A stretch of 64,000 nt of DNA from Chitinophagaceae bacterium (GTDB lineage: Bacteria; Bacteroidota; Bacteroidia; Chitinophagales; Chitinophagaceae). Position 1 is the first letter of the stretch. Each line of letters begins with the position of its first letter. Under the pieces are notes generated by a model, which saw only the letters and a list, made by a program, of their open reading frames with translations, did not search any database and had not been told where the DNA came from. The translations under genes were made by a program, and so were the position numbers. Of this stretch, positions 49,356 to 58,400 are shown piece after piece. The stretch is from NCBI GenBank assembly GCA_016722465.1, contig JADKJC010000001.1:744001-808000 (forward strand). The letters run 5' to 3'.

Positions 49356-49910
49356 ATGAAAAAAATCTTACTATCTGCAGCAGTATTTGCATTGAGTGCT
49401 ACAGCATTTGCACAAACTAAAATTGCAGAAGTAGCAAAATTTGCTACAGAAACCATCGACTTTGGAAAAATTAAGCAGGGTGTACCACAGAAAGGAACTT
49501 TTACAGTTACCAATATTGGTAAAACTCCATTGATAATTGAACAAGCCAACCCAACCTGCGGTTGCACCATCTCTGATTATACAAAAGAGCCAATCGCTCC
49601 AGGCAAAACAGGTGTAATCAACGCTACTTACAATGCAGCCGCCATGGGTCATTTTGAAAAACACCTTACTGTGAAATTTGCTGGTGTTGATGAAATGAAA
49701 TCAATCACTTTTACCGGCGATGTGATTGCTGCAGAACAATACGATAAAGATAAAATGCAGGCAGCTGGAAATACTGCTGCCACAACAGATAATGTTAAAG
49801 AAAAGGAAGCAGCTGCAAATGAAATTAAGGCAAAAGAAACAGCCACTAAACCAGCAACACTTAAAAAAGCTCCCGTAAAGGCTACAAAAAAAGTAGTAAA
49901 AAACAGCTAA
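49356..49910 (+). CDS. DUF1573 secreted protein with Ala/Lys-rich tail
   Basis: Signal peptide (ILLSAAVFALSATAFAQ) and a DUF1573 domain (IDFGKIKQGVPQKGTFTVTNIGKTPL, NPTCGCTISDYTKEPIAPGKTG, KSITFTGDVIA). Unlike its upstream neighbour it carries a 55-residue low-complexity tail rich in Ala, Lys and Glu (EKEAAANEIKAKETATKPA, VKATKKVVKNS), possibly for binding acidic surfaces or the cell wall. Followed by a perfect terminator hairpin. Confidence 0.88.
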   Translation: MKKILLSAAVFALSATAFAQTKIAEVAKFATETIDFGKIKQGVPQKGTFTVTNIGKTPLIIEQANPTCGCTISDYTKEPIAPGKTGVINATYNAAAMGHFEKHLTVKFAGVDEMKSITFTGDVIAAEQYDKDKMQAAGNTAATTDNVKEKEAAANEIKAKETATKPATLKKAPVKATKKVVKNS

Positions 49911-49925
49911 GCAAATTATTGCAAT

Positions 49926-49957
49926 AAAAAAACCGGTAGTTACTACCGGTTTTTTTA
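49926..49957. terminator. Bidirectional rho-independent terminator
   Basis: ACCGGTAGT / ACTACCGGT with a one-base centre, an A7 run before and a T run after, between the DUF1573 pair and the convergent isc genes. Confidence 0.9.
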
Positions 49958-49982
49958 TTGAATATGCTGAAATAAATAGTGA

Positions 49983-50333
49983 TCAAACCGCAAAACTTTC
50001 TCCACATCCACAGCTTCTGCTGGCATTGGGATTATTGAAATAAAATCCTTTGCCATTCAACCCATCACTGAATTCCAATTCCGTATTAACAAGGTATAGA
50101 AAGCTTTTGAGGTCGGTAACGATCTTTACCCCTTTGTCTTCAAACACCTGGTCCATTGGCTTGGTTTCGTTATCAAAATCCATTTTGTAACTCAGGCCGC
50201 TGCAACCACCCCCCACGACACTGACCCTTAAAAAATAAGTTGGGTCACCTGCAACGCCTGCATCCGTCATCAGGCTGATCACTTTCTGCTTTGCTTTGTC
50301 GCTTATGTAAATTGCGTTGTCTGTTGCTGTCAT
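49983..50333 (-). CDS. IscA/HesB-type iron-sulfur cluster assembly protein
   Basis: 116 residues with the three cluster Cys: GGGCSGLSY near residue 48 and the paired SCGCGESF at the C-terminus. YISDKAKQKVISLMTDAGV and LRVSVVGGG fit the A-type carrier fold. It delivers or stores Fe-S clusters made on IscU. Third gene of the iscS-iscU-iscA unit; a hairpin-forming intergenic element separates it from iscU. Confidence 0.92.
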   Translation of the reverse strand: MTATDNAIYISDKAKQKVISLMTDAGVAGDPTYFLRVSVVGGGCSGLSYKMDFDNETKPMDQVFEDKGVKIVTDLKSFLYLVNTELEFSDGLNGKGFYFNNPNASRSCGCGESFAV

Positions 50334-50352
50334 TTCCAGAGTTTTAAGTTTT

Positions 50353-50384
50353 AAGTTATGCGTTCAACTTATCACTCATAACTT
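50353..50384. repeat. Intergenic inverted repeat between iscU and iscA-like
   Basis: AAGTTATG (50353-50360) and CATAACTT (50377-50384) can pair across a 16-base loop containing GTTCAACTTA. Flanked by partial copies of the arm (TTTTAAGTTTTAAG on the left, ACTTATAACT on the right). It lacks a T-tract. Confidence 0.5.
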
Positions 50385-50394
50385 ATAACTGTTT

Positions 50395-50815
50395 TTAGTG
50401 CACTACACTTTCCTCAAACTTAATGGCTTCCATACCATTTTTTATGCGGTAGTCGTTGATGGCTGCTTTGATAGCATCCTCTGCCAATACCGAGCAGTGA
50501 ATTTTAACCGGGGGAAGGTTTAATTCTTCCACGATGTCCATATTATCGATCTTTAAGTGCCTCATCCACCGATTTGCCTTTCAGCCATTCTGTAGCCAAA
50601 GATGAAGATGCAATAGCTGAGCCGCAACCAAATGTTTTGAATTTGGCATCGGTTATCATCCCGGTTGCATCATCCACTTCTATCTGCAGGCGCATTACGT
50701 CGCCGCATTCAGGCGCACCCACCAAACCAGTACCTACATTTTTTGCACTTTTATCCAGGGTGCCAACATTTTTGGGATTCTGGTAGTGATCGATTACTTT
50801 TTCTGAGTATGCCAT
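50395..50815 (-). CDS. iscU: IscU Fe-S cluster scaffold (single-base frameshift)
   Basis: MAYSEKVIDHYQNPKNVGTL is an IscU start and the three cluster Cys are present: APECGDVM, KTFGCGSAIA and KIHCSVLAEDA. The frame breaks in a T3 run (plus strand 50552-50554): removing one base turns EALKDR-stop into EALKIDNMDIVEELNLPPVKIHCS and runs on to 50395. After correction about 139 residues. IscU holds the nascent cluster fed by IscS. Because IscU is normally essential and everything else is intact, a consensus error is the likeliest cause. Confidence 0.93.
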
Positions 50816-50843
50816 GATTAATTATTTTGAATTTTAATTATAA

Positions 50844-50886
50844 ATTTTAAATGAAAAAAGCGAATTCAACATTTAGCATTTAAAAT
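50844..50886. repeat. Intergenic inverted repeat between iscS and iscU
   Basis: ATTTTAAATG (50844-50853) and CATTTAAAAT (50877-50886) pair perfectly across a 23-base loop containing GAATTCAACATTT. Similar plan to the repeat between iscU and iscA-like, with an AAC-A/T-TT core in both loops. No T-tract. Confidence 0.5.
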
Positions 50887-50893
50887 AATTTTA

Positions 50894-52111
50894 TTAATGC
50901 GCTGCCCACTCTATCGTACTCAAATCAATTCCTTCTTTATACATTTCCCATAACGGGCTCATATCTCTTAATTTTAAAACAGTTTCACTGATGGCTTTGA
51001 TGGTATATTCAATCTGCTCATCTGTAGTAAACCTGCCCAAACCAAAACGCAGTGAACTGTGTGCCAGGTCGTCCCCAAGGCCCAATGCTTTTAATACATA
51101 AGAAGGTTCTAAAGAAGCAGAGGTGCAGGCAGATCCTGAACTCAATGCAATGTTTTTATTAAAGCCCATCAATAAGCCTTCACCTTCCACATGCTTAAAT
51201 GAAATATTGGTAACATGTGGCAGGCGGTACTCACGGCTGCCATTTACATACGCCTCTTCCAGCTTCATCAATTCCATTTCAAGATGGTCCCTCATTTTAC
51301 TGATGCGTTTGTTATCCTCTTCCATATCCAAACGGCAGAGTTCACAGGCTTTACCAAAACCAACAATACCCGGTACATTTAATGTGCCACTACGCATGCC
51401 TCTTTCGTGGCCACCGCCATCCATTTGGGCAGTTACTTTTACCCTTGGGTTTTTACGGCGAACATACAAAGCACCCACACCTTTTGGACCATACATTTTA
51501 TGCCCGGTAAATGCCATCAGGTCAATACCATCCTTGTTAACATCCACTGGTATTTTACCCACTGCCTGTGTACCATCTGTAAAGAATAATACACCATGTT
51601 TTTTTGCAATCGCACTGATCTCTTTTACCGGCTGAATGGTACCAATCTCGTTGTTGGCATACATGATAGCGATCAAAATCGTGGTTGGCTTAATGGCAGC
51701 TTCCAGTTCTTTTAAATTGATCAACCCTTCAGGATTTACCTGCAGGTAAGTAACTTCCCCGCCAATTTTTTCAAGGTGCTTGCAGGTATCCAATACTGCT
51801 TTATGCTCAGTTGTAGCGGTAATAATATGGTTACCTTTTTGTGCATACATTTCATATACCCCTTTAATACCAAGGTTGTCTCCCTCAGTTGCACCACTGG
51901 TGAAGATGATCTCTTTGGGATCTGCACCAATCAGTTTAGCTACCTGCTCACGGGCATAGTCCACCGCCTCTTCTGCTTCCCATCCAAAGGGATGGTTACG
52001 GCTTGCCGCATTACCAAAGTGTTCTAAAAAATATGGGGTCATCGCTTCCAGCACCCTCGGGTCCATCTGGGTGGTAGCGTTATTATCTAAGTAAATCGGC
52101 AGCTTGAGCAT
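50894..52111 (-). CDS. iscS: Cysteine desulfurase IscS
   Basis: 405 residues, group I IscS/NifS. The PLP-lysine is in AFTGHKMYGPKGVGAL, substrate-anchoring residues in YLDNNATTQMDPRVLEAM, and the mobile catalytic Cys in SSGSACTSASLEPSYVLKAL. It supplies persulfide sulfur to IscU, the next gene. The gene is full length. Transcribed divergently from the epimerase gene; no IscR or SUF regulator is present nearby. Confidence 0.95.
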   Translation of the reverse strand: MLKLPIYLDNNATTQMDPRVLEAMTPYFLEHFGNAASRNHPFGWEAEEAVDYAREQVAKLIGADPKEIIFTSGATEGDNLGIKGVYEMYAQKGNHIITATTEHKAVLDTCKHLEKIGGEVTYLQVNPEGLINLKELEAAIKPTTILIAIMYANNEIGTIQPVKEISAIAKKHGVLFFTDGTQAVGKIPVDVNKDGIDLMAFTGHKMYGPKGVGALYVRRKNPRVKVTAQMDGGGHERGMRSGTLNVPGIVGFGKACELCRLDMEEDNKRISKMRDHLEMELMKLEEAYVNGSREYRLPHVTNISFKHVEGEGLLMGFNKNIALSSGSACTSASLEPSYVLKALGLGDDLAHSSLRFGLGRFTTDEQIEYTIKAISETVLKLRDMSPLWEMYKEGIDLSTIEWAAH

Positions 52112-52229
52112 ACTATTTTAATTTAAATCTAAGAACACGAAATTACTGTAAAAGGTTCTATTTTAGCCTTGCAAACACCGCTCCGTTCAATCATTTTACT
52201 CATTTCGTAAACAAAAAAACTATATATCT

Positions 52230-52634
52230 ATGCTTAAAATAGAACATATCGGAATTGCCGTTAAAGAACTCTCCTTATCCATCCCACTTTTTGAAAAACT
52301 GCTCAACTGTGGGTGCTATAAAACAGAAACCGTAGAAAGCGAAAAAGTAAACACCGCCTTCTTTAAAAAAGGAGAAACAAAAATTGAATTACTGGAGAGT
52401 TCAACACCCGATGGCGTGATAGCAAAATTCATTGAAAAAAAAGGAGAAGGGATGCATCACATCGCTTTTGATGTGGCAGATATTTATACAGAAATGGAGC
52501 GGTTAAAAAACGAAGGGTTTGTGTTGCTGAATGAACAACCTAAAAATGGCGCTGACAATAAACTGGTTTGCTTTCTCCATCCCAAAGGAACCAATGGCGT
52601 GCTGGTGGAATTGTGTATGGAAAGAAAAAACTGA
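52230..52634 (+). CDS. mce: Methylmalonyl-CoA epimerase
   Basis: 134 residues of the vicinal-oxygen-chelate fold: IEHIGIAVKELSLSI with metal His, GETKIELLESSTPDG with Glu and GEGMHHIAFDVADI with His, then LHPKGTNGVLVELCM with the last Glu. It interconverts (2R)- and (2S)-methylmalonyl-CoA in propionate metabolism. Single gene. Confidence 0.92.
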   Translation: MLKIEHIGIAVKELSLSIPLFEKLLNCGCYKTETVESEKVNTAFFKKGETKIELLESSTPDGVIAKFIEKKGEGMHHIAFDVADIYTEMERLKNEGFVLLNEQPKNGADNKLVCFLHPKGTNGVLVELCMERKN

Positions 52635-52652
52635 GTTTTTCATCTTCCATTT

Positions 52653-53291
52653 TCACACTAAAAAAGGATTGCTCCTTTTCTCTTCACCAATGCTTGTTGG
52701 TTCTCCGTGGCCGCTGTACACAACGGTATCATCAGGCAATACAAACAATTTGCTGCGGATGTTTTTGATGAGTGTTTCAAAATCCCCTCCCGGCAGATCT
52801 GTCCTTCCAATACTTCCCCGGAACAACACATCACCTCCAATAATAAAGTGTTGCTTTTCGCAATAGAAACAAATATGCCCCGGTGAATGACCGGGCGCTT
52901 CAATTACTTTGAGTTCATCATTTCCCAATTTAATCATATCACCTTCTTTTAAATAAATAAAGCCCCCGTCATAATTGTCAAATGGCATATTCCACATCAA
53001 CCCGGAAGCTGGTGCAAATGCCAATACTTGCTTTTCTGTTTCGTGAAGCTGCAATGTAAGCCCATAGGTTTCTGCTACAAATTTATTACCAAACACATGG
53101 TCTAAATGACAATGCGTATTGAGCAGCATTGTAGGTTTCAGCCTGGTCTTATCAACAAATGCTTTCAATTGATCTTTTTCCTCATCAAAATAACAGCCCG
53201 GATCAATAATGATACATTCATCCGTTTCATTGTATAAAACGTAGGTATTTTCCTGGATGGGGCTGAAAACAAAGCTTTTTACATTTAACAT
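52653..53291 (-). CDS. Metallo-beta-lactamase-fold hydrolase (glyoxalase II-like)
   Basis: 212 residues. The MBL motif NTHCHLDHVFG (HxHxDH) plus IEAPGHSPGHICFY (His), LFRGSIGRTDLPGGDF (bridging Asp) and YSGHGEPT (His) give the full binuclear zinc site. The short form without a C-terminal helical domain matches YcbL/GloB-type hydrolases. Thioester substrate likely. Confidence 0.9.
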   Translation of the reverse strand: MLNVKSFVFSPIQENTYVLYNETDECIIIDPGCYFDEEKDQLKAFVDKTRLKPTMLLNTHCHLDHVFGNKFVAETYGLTLQLHETEKQVLAFAPASGLMWNMPFDNYDGGFIYLKEGDMIKLGNDELKVIEAPGHSPGHICFYCEKQHFIIGGDVLFRGSIGRTDLPGGDFETLIKNIRSKLFVLPDDTVVYSGHGEPTSIGEEKRSNPFLV

Positions 53292-53375
53292 CTAACAAAT
53301 ATTTTAACAATAAAGGGATATTTTTACGGTTGGCTGTAATAGCCTAATTTTATTCTTATAAATGGCAAAATTAGT

Positions 53376-56300
53376 ATGGTAAAGTTTAATAGATTTTTTT
53401 TTATCACCGTTTTGATTGGTTTGATCTCTTCAACTCCGCTATATGCACAGGTGATTGAAAATGTAAAATTTGGCAAAAACAGGGTGCAGTATAAAAAATT
53501 CAAATGGCAGTATTATCAAAGCCGCAATTTCAATACGTTCTTTAATCAAAACGGCCAGGAGCTGGCAAAATTTGTATTGCAGGTGGCCGAAGAAGAGTTG
53601 CCCAGCATTGAAGAATTTACCGAATACAGTTTACAACGCAGAGCCAATATTGTTGTATACAATGAATATGCTGATATGCAGCAGTCAAATATCGGGATGG
53701 ACATTGAATGGCAGAACACCGGTGGTACTACCAAATTTGTAAACAACAAAATGGTGGTTTATTTCAATGGCGACCATGCCCAGCTCCGCAGGCAGATCAG
53801 GCAGGGCATTGCCAGAATCATTACTGATAATTTACTGTTTGGGGAAGACCTGGGCGAATTTGCCGGCAACCAGGCATTGCTGGATCTGCCCAACTGGCTT
53901 ACGGATGGATATGTTGATTTTGCAGCAGAAAACTGGAGCACCAAATTGGATGATGAATTGAAAAGTGAGATGCTGAGTGGCAAGTATACCAAGTTTTACA
54001 AATTCGCTTTTCAAAATCCAAGGCTGGCTGGCCATGCTTTCTGGTATTACATTGAAGAGAAATACAAGAAAGAGAACGTTACTTATTTTTTGTATTTGGC
54101 AAGGATATACAAAAACCTCAACAGGGCCAGCATGCAGGTTTGCAAAATGAAATTCAAAGACCTGCTGGCGGAATTCATGCTGTACGAAGAAGACAAGTAT
54201 GAAACCGATATCCGCAAAAGACGGGCTTATCCCAAGGGGCAGGCGATAGAAAGTTTTGAAGTGGACCAGCGGCACGACTATTACCGCATCAATGTAAATC
54301 CCAATAAAAAAAACAGCTCCTATGTGCTGGTAGAATTTAAAAAAGGGTTTGTAAAAGTAAAACTGTATGATGATTTTGATGAGTACACCATCTTAAAATA
54401 TGGCATCCGCAGTTACCGCAATGAAGTGAATCCCGATTACCCTTTGCTGGCATGGGATCCCAAAGGAACAAGGATCACCGTGATCTATAACCAGGAAGGC
54501 AGGTTGAAATTATTTGTGTATGATCTTGTAACAAGAATCAAGTATCCCAAGCTGGATCTTACCGACCAGTTTCAGCAGGTGCAGGATGTAAAATACATGC
54601 TGGACAGCCGCAACCTTTTACTAAGCGCTACCAAAAATGCCCATTCAGATATCTTCACGATCAATTTAGAAAATGAAAAAGTGCAGCAAATCACCAATGA
54701 TGTGTATGCCGACCTTGATCCTTCATTCGTTTCCTTTCCTGGCAAAACAGGCATCATCTTTTCAAGTAACAGACCGTCTGCGGAAGCAAGGGGTGGCGAT
54801 ACTTCCATTCCAAGTCATAACCGCTACAATATATTTTTTGTAAGCAATGCCAGCGCCAAGGCAGAGTTAAACCAAATCACCCAGCTATCGAATCTTAAAT
54901 ATGGCAATGCCAAGTTGCCCATGCCTTACAACAGCAACCATTTTACTTTTGTAAGTGATGAAAATGGGGTAGCCAACAGGTACGCAGGTTTCTTTACCAG
55001 CAAGGCAGCAGGTGTGGATACACTGGTATTGATTGGCGATGATATTTTACGCAACCCTTCACCAAAAGATGTGGACAGTGTGCTGAAAGTATACAAAAAA
55101 GATGATGTGGATTCAATTGCTGTAGTTACTGTATCACAGGATTCTGCCTATACCTTTCCATTAACGAATTATGAAAGCAACCTTGCAGAGACAAGAGTGG
55201 CAGGAGACAACCAGCAGGTGAGTGAAGTAACCCGGCAGAGTGATGATAAAACCCTGTACAAGTTAAAAATAGATGAGAATACCCTGCGCCGCCGTAATAT
55301 CACCGTGCCACCTACTACTTATATGAAGAGAGTGATAATGGCTGATAAGATAGTGCAGGAAGCTGCCGACAAATTTGACAAGCCATTGCCAGGGGACAGT
55401 ACAAAAAGTGATGGCGATATTTTTCAAAATGAGTTTGAGGAACAAAAAAAAGACAGCAGCAGTAAATTCGGCACCACTGTTATTACAGTTGAAGCTGCTA
55501 AATATGATGCCCTTAAAAATGCCAAACTCTATCCTTACAAACCTGTGAAGTTTGGCGCCGATTATGGCGGCGTTAGTTTCAGCAATTCCATTTTATTCAA
55601 CCGCTACCAGGCTTATGCAGGGGGTAGTGGCCCTATCATGCTGGGTTCAAGCACTCCACTCAATGGCCTGGTACGACTGGGAACATCAGAACTGATGGAA
55701 GACGTGAGGATATTCGGTGGCTTCCGGCTTTCTACCAATTTGAACGATAATGAGTGGTTGTTTGGCTATGAAAATTATAAAAGAAGAGTTGACTGGGGAC
55801 TCACCTACTACAGAAATGCCGAAGAAGTTGGTTTTGATCTTGGAGATGGCCAGGGACACCCGGGTAAAATTTTCACCAACATTTACATGGCCAATGTATC
55901 ATACCCATTTGACCGAACAAAAAGGATCAGCCTGTCTTTTGGAATACGCAACGAAAACAATGTATTGTTTACCGATATTAATTTTGACCCTTCTTTAAAG
56001 ATACCTAACCTGCAACGCCGCTTTGCAGTTACACATGCAGAATATGTATACGACAATACCCTTAATCCAACGCAGAATATCTGGAACGGGCTTCGGTACA
56101 AAGTATTTTTTGACTGGAATACGGACATCAGTAAAGAAAAGAACAGTACTGGTAAGTATAATTTCAACTGGGGTTTTGATGCCCGTTATTACTATCCCAT
56201 CTATCGCAATTTCATTTGGGCCGGCAGGGCCTCCGGCGATTTTAGCTGGGGCAGTCAAAAAACCATTTACTATGTGGGTGGTGCCGATGGATGGCTGATG

Positions 56301-56777
56301 TTTGGAGGCAATGGTGGCAACCGTTACTTTAATTCCAACAACAGGCCAGCGGCAGATGTTGAATATGCTTTCCAAAGCCTGGTAGGCAACCTGAGAGGTT
56401 TTACACAAAACGTTGCCAACGGTAACAACGCTATTACTATAAACAGTGAATTCAGGCTTCCGGTATGGACTACCTTTTTTAACAGGCCTATCAACAATGC
56501 ATTTGTACGCAACTTCCAGCTGGTGCAGTTCATTGACCTGGGCAATGCCTGGAATGGAGCTTATAAAGGCATTTCAAGGCCATCTACTATTTATGGCAAT
56601 CCACCGGTGCAGGTACAAACCAAGGTGGGTGGTATTGGCCCATTGGCAGGAGGGTATGGTTTTGGTGTAAGGAGTGTACTGCTGGGCTATTTCCTTAAGT
56701 TTGATGCTGCCTGGGAAATGAATGGCATCTTCAAAGGCAAACCAATTTATTATTTTAGCATGGGGCTTGATTTTTAA
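53376..56777 (+). CDS. Outer-membrane protein: degenerate peptidase-like domain, PD40 propeller and beta-barrel
   Basis: 1133 residues with a signal peptide (ITVLIGLISSTPLYAQ). Residues about 30-280 look like a peptidase MA-type gluzincin fold, but the expected HExxH helix reads RQGIARII and the following PNWLTDGYVDFAAENW keeps only the surrounding pattern, so zinc binding is not expected. Residues about 340-520 contain PD40/TolB propeller blades (PDYPLLAWDPKGTRITVIY, LDPSFVSFPGKTGIIFSS). The last 400 residues are strand-rich and end YYFSMGLDF with a terminal Phe, as in a surface-antigen (D15/Omp85-like) barrel. Widely conserved in Bacteroidota and often annotated only as TolB-like. Its role is unknown; an envelope scaffold is a guess. 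Confidence 0.75.
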   Translation: MVKFNRFFFITVLIGLISSTPLYAQVIENVKFGKNRVQYKKFKWQYYQSRNFNTFFNQNGQELAKFVLQVAEEELPSIEEFTEYSLQRRANIVVYNEYADMQQSNIGMDIEWQNTGGTTKFVNNKMVVYFNGDHAQLRRQIRQGIARIITDNLLFGEDLGEFAGNQALLDLPNWLTDGYVDFAAENWSTKLDDELKSEMLSGKYTKFYKFAFQNPRLAGHAFWYYIEEKYKKENVTYFLYLARIYKNLNRASMQVCKMKFKDLLAEFMLYEEDKYETDIRKRRAYPKGQAIESFEVDQRHDYYRINVNPNKKNSSYVLVEFKKGFVKVKLYDDFDEYTILKYGIRSYRNEVNPDYPLLAWDPKGTRITVIYNQEGRLKLFVYDLVTRIKYPKLDLTDQFQQVQDVKYMLDSRNLLLSATKNAHSDIFTINLENEKVQQITNDVYADLDPSFVSFPGKTGIIFSSNRPSAEARGGDTSIPSHNRYNIFFVSNASAKAELNQITQLSNLKYGNAKLPMPYNSNHFTFVSDENGVANRYAGFFTSKAAGVDTLVLIGDDILRNPSPKDVDSVLKVYKKDDVDSIAVVTVSQDSAYTFPLTNYESNLAETRVAGDNQQVSEVTRQSDDKTLYKLKIDENTLRRRNITVPPTTYMKRVIMADKIVQEAADKFDKPLPGDSTKSDGDIFQNEFEEQKKDSSSKFGTTVITVEAAKYDALKNAKLYPYKPVKFGADYGGVSFSNSILFNRYQAYAGGSGPIMLGSSTPLNGLVRLGTSELMEDVRIFGGFRLSTNLNDNEWLFGYENYKRRVDWGLTYYRNAEEVGFDLGDGQGHPGKIFTNIYMANVSYPFDRTKRISLSFGIRNENNVLFTDINFDPSLKIPNLQRRFAVTHAEYVYDNTLNPTQNIWNGLRYKVFFDWNTDISKEKNSTGKYNFNWGFDARYYYPIYRNFIWAGRASGDFSWGSQKTIYYVGGADGWLMFGGNGGNRYFNSNNRPAADVEYAFQSLVGNLRGFTQNVANGNNAITINSEFRLPVWTTFFNRPINNAFVRNFQLVQFIDLGNAWNGAYKGISRPSTIYGNPPVQVQTKVGGIGPLAGGYGFGVRSVLLGYFLKFDAAWEMNGIFKGKPIYYFSMGLDF

Positions 56778-56797
56778 ATCATACAATCTTATTGCGG

Positions 56798-56825
56798 AAA
56801 GCCGGTTCAATGAACCGGCTTTTTT
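56798..56825 (+). terminator. Rho-independent terminator
   Basis: AAAGCCGGTT / AACCGGCTTT with a CAATG loop and a following T run. Confidence 0.93.
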
Positions 56826-57013
56826 ATTGTGCTGCATCAACAGCAAGCAGTTCACTTTCTATTGATCTGTAAAAAACATTTATTGCATGCACATTGCAAT
56901 ACCCATTGTGTAGAAACCAATCAACAATAGATCAGGGTAGCAGGCAAAACATACTGTATTTATCATTGGCACGGCATTTTCAACAGTATAGTCAAACAAA
57001 TTAATTACGAACT

Positions 57014-57649
57014 ATGAAAAAGCTAATCATTTTAACTGCCTGCATTTTTACAGCAGGTATTGTAAAGACAAATGCACAGGTAGTGGCTAAAACAACAGGT
57101 GTTCATCTTGGATTAAGAGTGGGTGCAAACCTTTCAAATATTGTACAGGATAAAAGCACGGATTTTTCTACAGGATCAAAAATTGGTTTTAATGCCGCCC
57201 TGTTTTTAGAATTACCGCTGGCTCCTGTTTTCAGCATTCAGCCTGAAGTACAGTTTTCACAAAAGGGTTATAAAAACACGGGTACTTATTTAGGCAATGC
57301 ATATGAGTATAAGCAAACAACTAATTTTATTGAAGTGCCGTTGCTGGCCAAAATTAAACCAGTTAAAAATTTCGGGATCTTGGTTGGCCCCCAGTTTTCC
57401 TTTCTTGCTTCCACAAAAACAAGTTTTTCTACCGCCAATGCTTCTTATGAAACACTGGTAAAAGAAGACAATAATAATTTGCGGAAGAACATCCTGGGTG
57501 GCGTGATAGGCATCGAAGCATCTGCAGCAAATTTTGTAGTGGGATTGCGTTACAACAGGGATTTCCAAAACAACAACGGCGATGGCACCAGTTCAACCCC
57601 AAGGTATAAGAACCAGGTGATTGCATTGAATGTTGGTTTAATATTTTAA
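57014..57649 (+). CDS. Porin-family outer-membrane beta-barrel protein
   Basis: 211 residues; signal peptide ends in TNAQ. GVHLGLRVGANLSNIVQ, the strand FSIQPEVQFSQKGYKN and FIEVPLLAKIKPVKNFGILVGPQFSFL are typical OMP_b-brl_2 strands; the C-terminal NQVIALNVGLIF ends with Phe. Structurally like the barrel at 27.1-27.7 kb. Flanked by terminators on both sides. Confidence 0.87.
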   Translation: MKKLIILTACIFTAGIVKTNAQVVAKTTGVHLGLRVGANLSNIVQDKSTDFSTGSKIGFNAALFLELPLAPVFSIQPEVQFSQKGYKNTGTYLGNAYEYKQTTNFIEVPLLAKIKPVKNFGILVGPQFSFLASTKTSFSTANASYETLVKEDNNNLRKNILGGVIGIEASAANFVVGLRYNRDFQNNNGDGTSSTPRYKNQVIALNVGLIF

Positions 57650-57686
57650 GGTTTTCATGGCTATACATATAAGGTTTGAGTAAAGT

Positions 57687-57716
57687 AATTCCGTCCTTTC
57701 CAGGACGGAATTTTTT
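57687..57716. terminator. Terminator between convergent genes
   Basis: AATTCCGTCC / GGACGGAATT stem with a short loop and T run; serves the porin gene and, in reverse, the DUF1361 gene. Confidence 0.92.
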
Positions 57717-57722
57717 CTTGCA

Positions 57723-58400
57723 TTATGATTCAGCATCCCCGGAATCTCTACTACTGAATATGGCCGGCATTTGCCTGGAAGTAAAATACAACAGGCTGAA
57801 TAAACAGGTAAGCAGGCTGGTGATAACCCATGTTTTGTAATGCATGAACGGGTTGGTAAAGCGCACCGCAATTTCAAGCAGCAGAGAAACAGGATTTGCC
57901 ACAATATCTCAACTGTTCCACCTTAGAAAACGACCCAGGTAAACGCCAAAAGACCCCAGAAACAATACCGCAACGATCATTTTGTTGATATGGTTGGTAC
58001 GCAGGTTTTGCCGAAGGAACAACTCCACCTGGTACAGGGAAACAAAAGCCATGATCAACCCGGTAAGCGAAGAGGTGAATAACAAAATAGCATCAAACCA
58101 TACCGGTACTTTATCTCCTGAATTTTCAAGATGAATCAAATCGGTGATAATGTATAATGCATTTGGGAAGAACAATAACCAGCAGGCCAGCAAACCATAC
58201 CTGATCCATTTATTATACTGCCGCTTCATGGCAAGTGAAATACTCAGCTGAAATGGTATCCATGCTAAAAATAAATTCCACATCAGAAAAGCATACCGCA
58301 TATTATTGGCATACATGATACGCATCGTAAGCATAGCAGCCACAAAAAGCAAAAAGATCAGCACTATTTTTTCAGCAGATGATAACCTGAGCATGAGCAT
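57723..58400 (-). CDS. DUF1361 integral membrane protein with an in-frame TGA
   Basis: Membrane segments and the DUF1361 motif FFPNALYIITDLIHL are present, then GSFGVYLGRFLRWNS and a TGA (plus-strand complement at 57909-57911) exactly where homologues continue WNSWD. The frame stays open after it for 62 codons (DIVANPVSLLLEIAVRF...) to a TAA at 57723. The full protein would be about 225 residues with seven or so helices. Its start shares one base with the dgkA stop (TAATG), so translation is coupled. Function unknown. Confidence 0.82.

Noticed and set aside
44405..57911. TGA recoded as tryptophan throughout the genome
   Set aside because: Many genes in the window end properly at TGA with non-coding sequence after it, so the standard bacterial code applies.
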